A DNA stretch of 64,000 bases from Ignavibacteriota bacterium. Lineage in GTDB: Bacteria; Bacteroidota; Ignavibacteria; Kapaibacteriales; UBA2268. The notes under the pieces were generated by a model. That model worked only from the letters and a program-made list of their open reading frames with translations. It was not told the origin of the DNA and did no database searches. Where the stretch lies: positions 372,001 to 436,000 of the forward strand of contig JAHBUQ010000001.1 in NCBI GenBank assembly GCA_019637995.1, given 5' to 3'. Position numbers and translations under genes: made by a program. Positions 62,163 to 64,000 of the stretch are shown here, one piece after another; position 1 is the stretch's first letter; each line of letters opens with the position of its first letter.

Positions 62163-64000
62163 TTGTCGGATAATCAAGAAAATAATTCTTACGAGCAAGA
62201 CCAGCAATTCCTTGAAAGACTGCAGTTTATCAAGGGTGTTGGTCCGAAAAGGGCTGCGGCGTTAGTTAAAGAAGGTCTTAAGACATCTTATGACCTGCTT
62301 ACATATTTTCCAAGGGCATATATTGACAGAAGCGGTGCAAACTCTATTAAGCAGGCATCATTCTTTTTATTCAAACAAAATGAATTAGAAAGTTCTCAGA
62401 CAATATCTGATTTTTCACTCTCGCCTGAAATAACTATCATTGGTCGAATTATATCAATTCACGAAAGAGCATTCGGTAAAAGCAGGAAAATGTTGAAGAT
62501 TGTCCTATCTGATGGTAGTGGAGTTGCAGCAAGTATCATTTTCTGGAATAGAATTCAATCCTTCAAAAATTTTTACAAAGAAGGAATGATACTCGCTGTC
62601 AGCGGAAAACCTCAACAAGACAAATTCAATTCAATTTCATTTACTCATCCGGAAATTGATGTCATTGATGCTGAAGAAGAAGATATTTACAAATCCGGTG
62701 GAATTATTCCCAAATACCGCATAAGCGAAAATATGGCAAGTGCTGCTATTGCACTGAAAACAATGCGTGTAATAATGAGAAATATAATTAATGAAGATTT
62801 GAAATTTGTTACTGAAAATCTTCCTAATGAAATTTTGAGTAATTACGGACTTCCTGACATTAGAGAAACTATTAAAAACTTACATTTTCCCGAATCAAAA
62901 GAAAAACTTGAAAGTGCCAGATTTCGAGTGAAATTTGAAGAAATATTTTATTTTCTGCTTAGAATAGAACTTGGGAGATTGAACATAAAAATTACCGAAC
63001 AAGGAATTGTTATAAACCCAAAGAGTAAACTGGCTCGACAATTATATGATTCACTTGGTTTTGAACTTACATCTGACCAAAAGAAATTTTTGAGGGATGT
63101 TGCTGAGGATATGTCAGGTGGAAAGCCTATGAACCGCCTTTTGCAGGGTGACGTTGGTTCAGGAAAAACAATCGTGGCTTTGCTTTCTATCCTGATGGTT
63201 GTTGATAGTGGATATCAGTGCTGCTTTATGGCTCCTACCGAAATATTAGCGGAACAGCATTTCAAAACAATATCAAAATATTTAGAGCCATTTGGTGTTG
63301 AAGTTGCTCAGCTTGTTGGCGGGCAAAAAACCAGAGTCAGAAATTATACTTTGGAAAAGATCATGAGTGGCTCAGCCAGTGTAATTGTAGGAACTCATGC
63401 TTTATTCCAAAGTGAGATTGAATATAACAAATTAGGTTTGATTGTAATTGATGAGCAACATAGATTTGGCGTAGAACAAAGAGCAGATTTGATTAAACTT
63501 AGCCAAAAATCTCATGGAGGTCAGAGGATAGTCCCGCACGTTCTGGTTATGAGTGCTACACCAATACCGAGAACTCTTACAATGACGGTTTACGGTGATT
63601 TAGATGTCTCAATAATCAAAACAATGCCTAAAAATCGTAAACCAATACTGACAAAAGTAATATTCGACAGTCAGCTGGAGGAGGTTTTTACTTTCCTTCG
63701 TAATGAAATTACAAAAGGCAGGCAAGGCTTTGTAGTTTATCCTCTTGTTGAAAAATCGGATAAAATTGAGTTCAAGGCTGCTACAGAGCATTTTGAACAC
63801 TTAAGAACAGAAATTTTTCCTGATTTGAAACTTGGACTTCTGCATGGTCAGATGTTCTGGTACGAAAAAGATGAGGCAATGCAATCTTTCCTTGCTAAAG
63901 AGTATGACATTTTGGTAGCCACGACTGTCATAGAAGTCGGAATTGATATTCCCAATGCTTCAGTTATGGTAATAGAAGACGCAGAAAGATTCGGGCTCTC
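62163..64000 (+). CDS. recG: ATP-dependent DNA helicase RecG, N-terminal part (runs off window)
   Basis: About 612 residues are present; the last 80-100 lie beyond the right edge. An in-frame stop at 62157 rules out an earlier start, so TTG 62163 is the likely start codon. The wedge/OB domain shows FIKGVGPKRAAALVKEG (helix-hairpin-helix-like) and an OB segment around 62430-62660. Helicase motifs: LLQGDVGSGKTIVALL (Walker A), FMAPTEILAEQHF, VIDEQHRFGVEQR (DEQH), MSATPIPRTLTMTVYG, TTVIEVGIDIPNASVM. RecG remodels stalled replication forks. Together with mfd it gives two SF2 translocases of the same subfamily in this window. Confidence 0.95.
   Translation, partial: MSDNQENNSYEQDQQFLERLQFIKGVGPKRAAALVKEGLKTSYDLLTYFPRAYIDRSGANSIKQASFFLFKQNELESSQTISDFSLSPEITIIGRIISIHERAFGKSRKMLKIVLSDGSGVAASIIFWNRIQSFKNFYKEGMILAVSGKPQQDKFNSISFTHPEIDVIDAEEEDIYKSGGIIPKYRISENMASAAIALKTMRVIMRNIINEDLKFVTENLPNEILSNYGLPDIRETIKNLHFPESKEKLESARFRVKFEEIFYFLLRIELGRLNIKITEQGIVINPKSKLARQLYDSLGFELTSDQKKFLRDVAEDMSGGKPMNRLLQGDVGSGKTIVALLSILMVVDSGYQCCFMAPTEILAEQHFKTISKYLEPFGVEVAQLVGGQKTRVRNYTLEKIMSGSASVIVGTHALFQSEIEYNKLGLIVIDEQHRFGVEQRADLIKLSQKSHGGQRIVPHVLVMSATPIPRTLTMTVYGDLDVSIIKTMPKNRKPILTKVIFDSQLEEVFTFLRNEITKGRQGFVVYPLVEKSDKIEFKAATEHFEHLRTEIFPDLKLGLLHGQMFWYEKDEAMQSFLAKEYDILVATTVIEVGIDIPNASVMVIEDAERFGL

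Noticed and set aside
1-64000. CRISPR arrays, rRNA genes, complete insertion sequences or prophage
   Set aside because: I saw no regularly spaced direct repeats, no rRNA sequence, no transposase or integrase frame and no phage structural genes.

Overview
The window is 64 kb of AT-rich chromosome from a Gram-negative bacterium, most likely of the Bacteroidota/Chlorobiota (FCB) group. The evidence is a type IX secretion C-terminal sorting domain, a TonB receptor paired with a surface lipoprotein, Omp28-like and DUF6029-like outer-membrane proteins, an LpxH-type lipid A hydrolase, menaquinone methylation, and several promoters of the form TTG/TTTG - 18 to 20 bp - TAnnTTTG, the Bacteroidetes primary-sigma type. 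A lineage near Kapabacteria or Ignavibacteria is my inference from the gene mix, not something proven here.

Layout. 1-3.4 kb: end of a Ppx/GppA phosphatase, purine nucleoside phosphorylase, a small unknown gene, lipB, tRNA-Gly(GCC), a LytR_C membrane protein and a ribosome hibernation factor. 3.4-11 kb: a beta-barrel-like protein, a secreted phosphatase-fold protein with a broken active-site motif, a 1060-residue GAF-like/ATP-grasp/nucleotidyltransferase fusion, and gyrA. 11.5-16.8 kb: an ENPP-type phosphodiesterase, then an overlapping operon of a repeat/HEAT surface protein, gmk and a menaquinone methyltransferase. 17-26.2 kb: metH, then a TonB receptor, a beta-helix lipoprotein and a beta-propeller lipoprotein. 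26.2-34.9 kb is an accessory stretch around glyA: a RhuM-like remnant, nested inverted repeats, an ECF sigma factor with an anti-sigma-like protein that ends in a T9SS domain, a YD-repeat fragment, a two-gene AAA ATPase + TOPRIM-like module, a toxin-antitoxin pair with a frameshifted PIN toxin, and a DUF2283 stub.

35-47 kb: a THUMP-like methyltransferase, then a long minus-strand cluster reading from 46991 downward: a glycosyltransferase-like protein, SpsF-type cytidylyltransferase, transketolase, PLP aminotransferase, SDR, NeuB-like synthase, and three membrane or PAS signalling proteins. The first six look like a pathway that makes, activates and transfers an unusual acidic sugar for the cell surface; the last three may sense its state or simply be co-transcribed. 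47-64 kb: DUF2141 and metallophosphoesterase genes, DUF6029-like and Omp28-like envelope proteins, a glycerophosphodiesterase, a CBS protein, a STAND-like ATPase next to lpxH, a NUDIX hydrolase, mfd, hflX, two small unknown genes, and recG running off the right edge.

The best candidates for something undescribed are the compact AAA/TOPRIM-like pair (31990-33580), the transketolase-containing NeuB sugar operon with linked sensors (36168-46991), and the anti-sigma/T9SS fusion (26659-29507).
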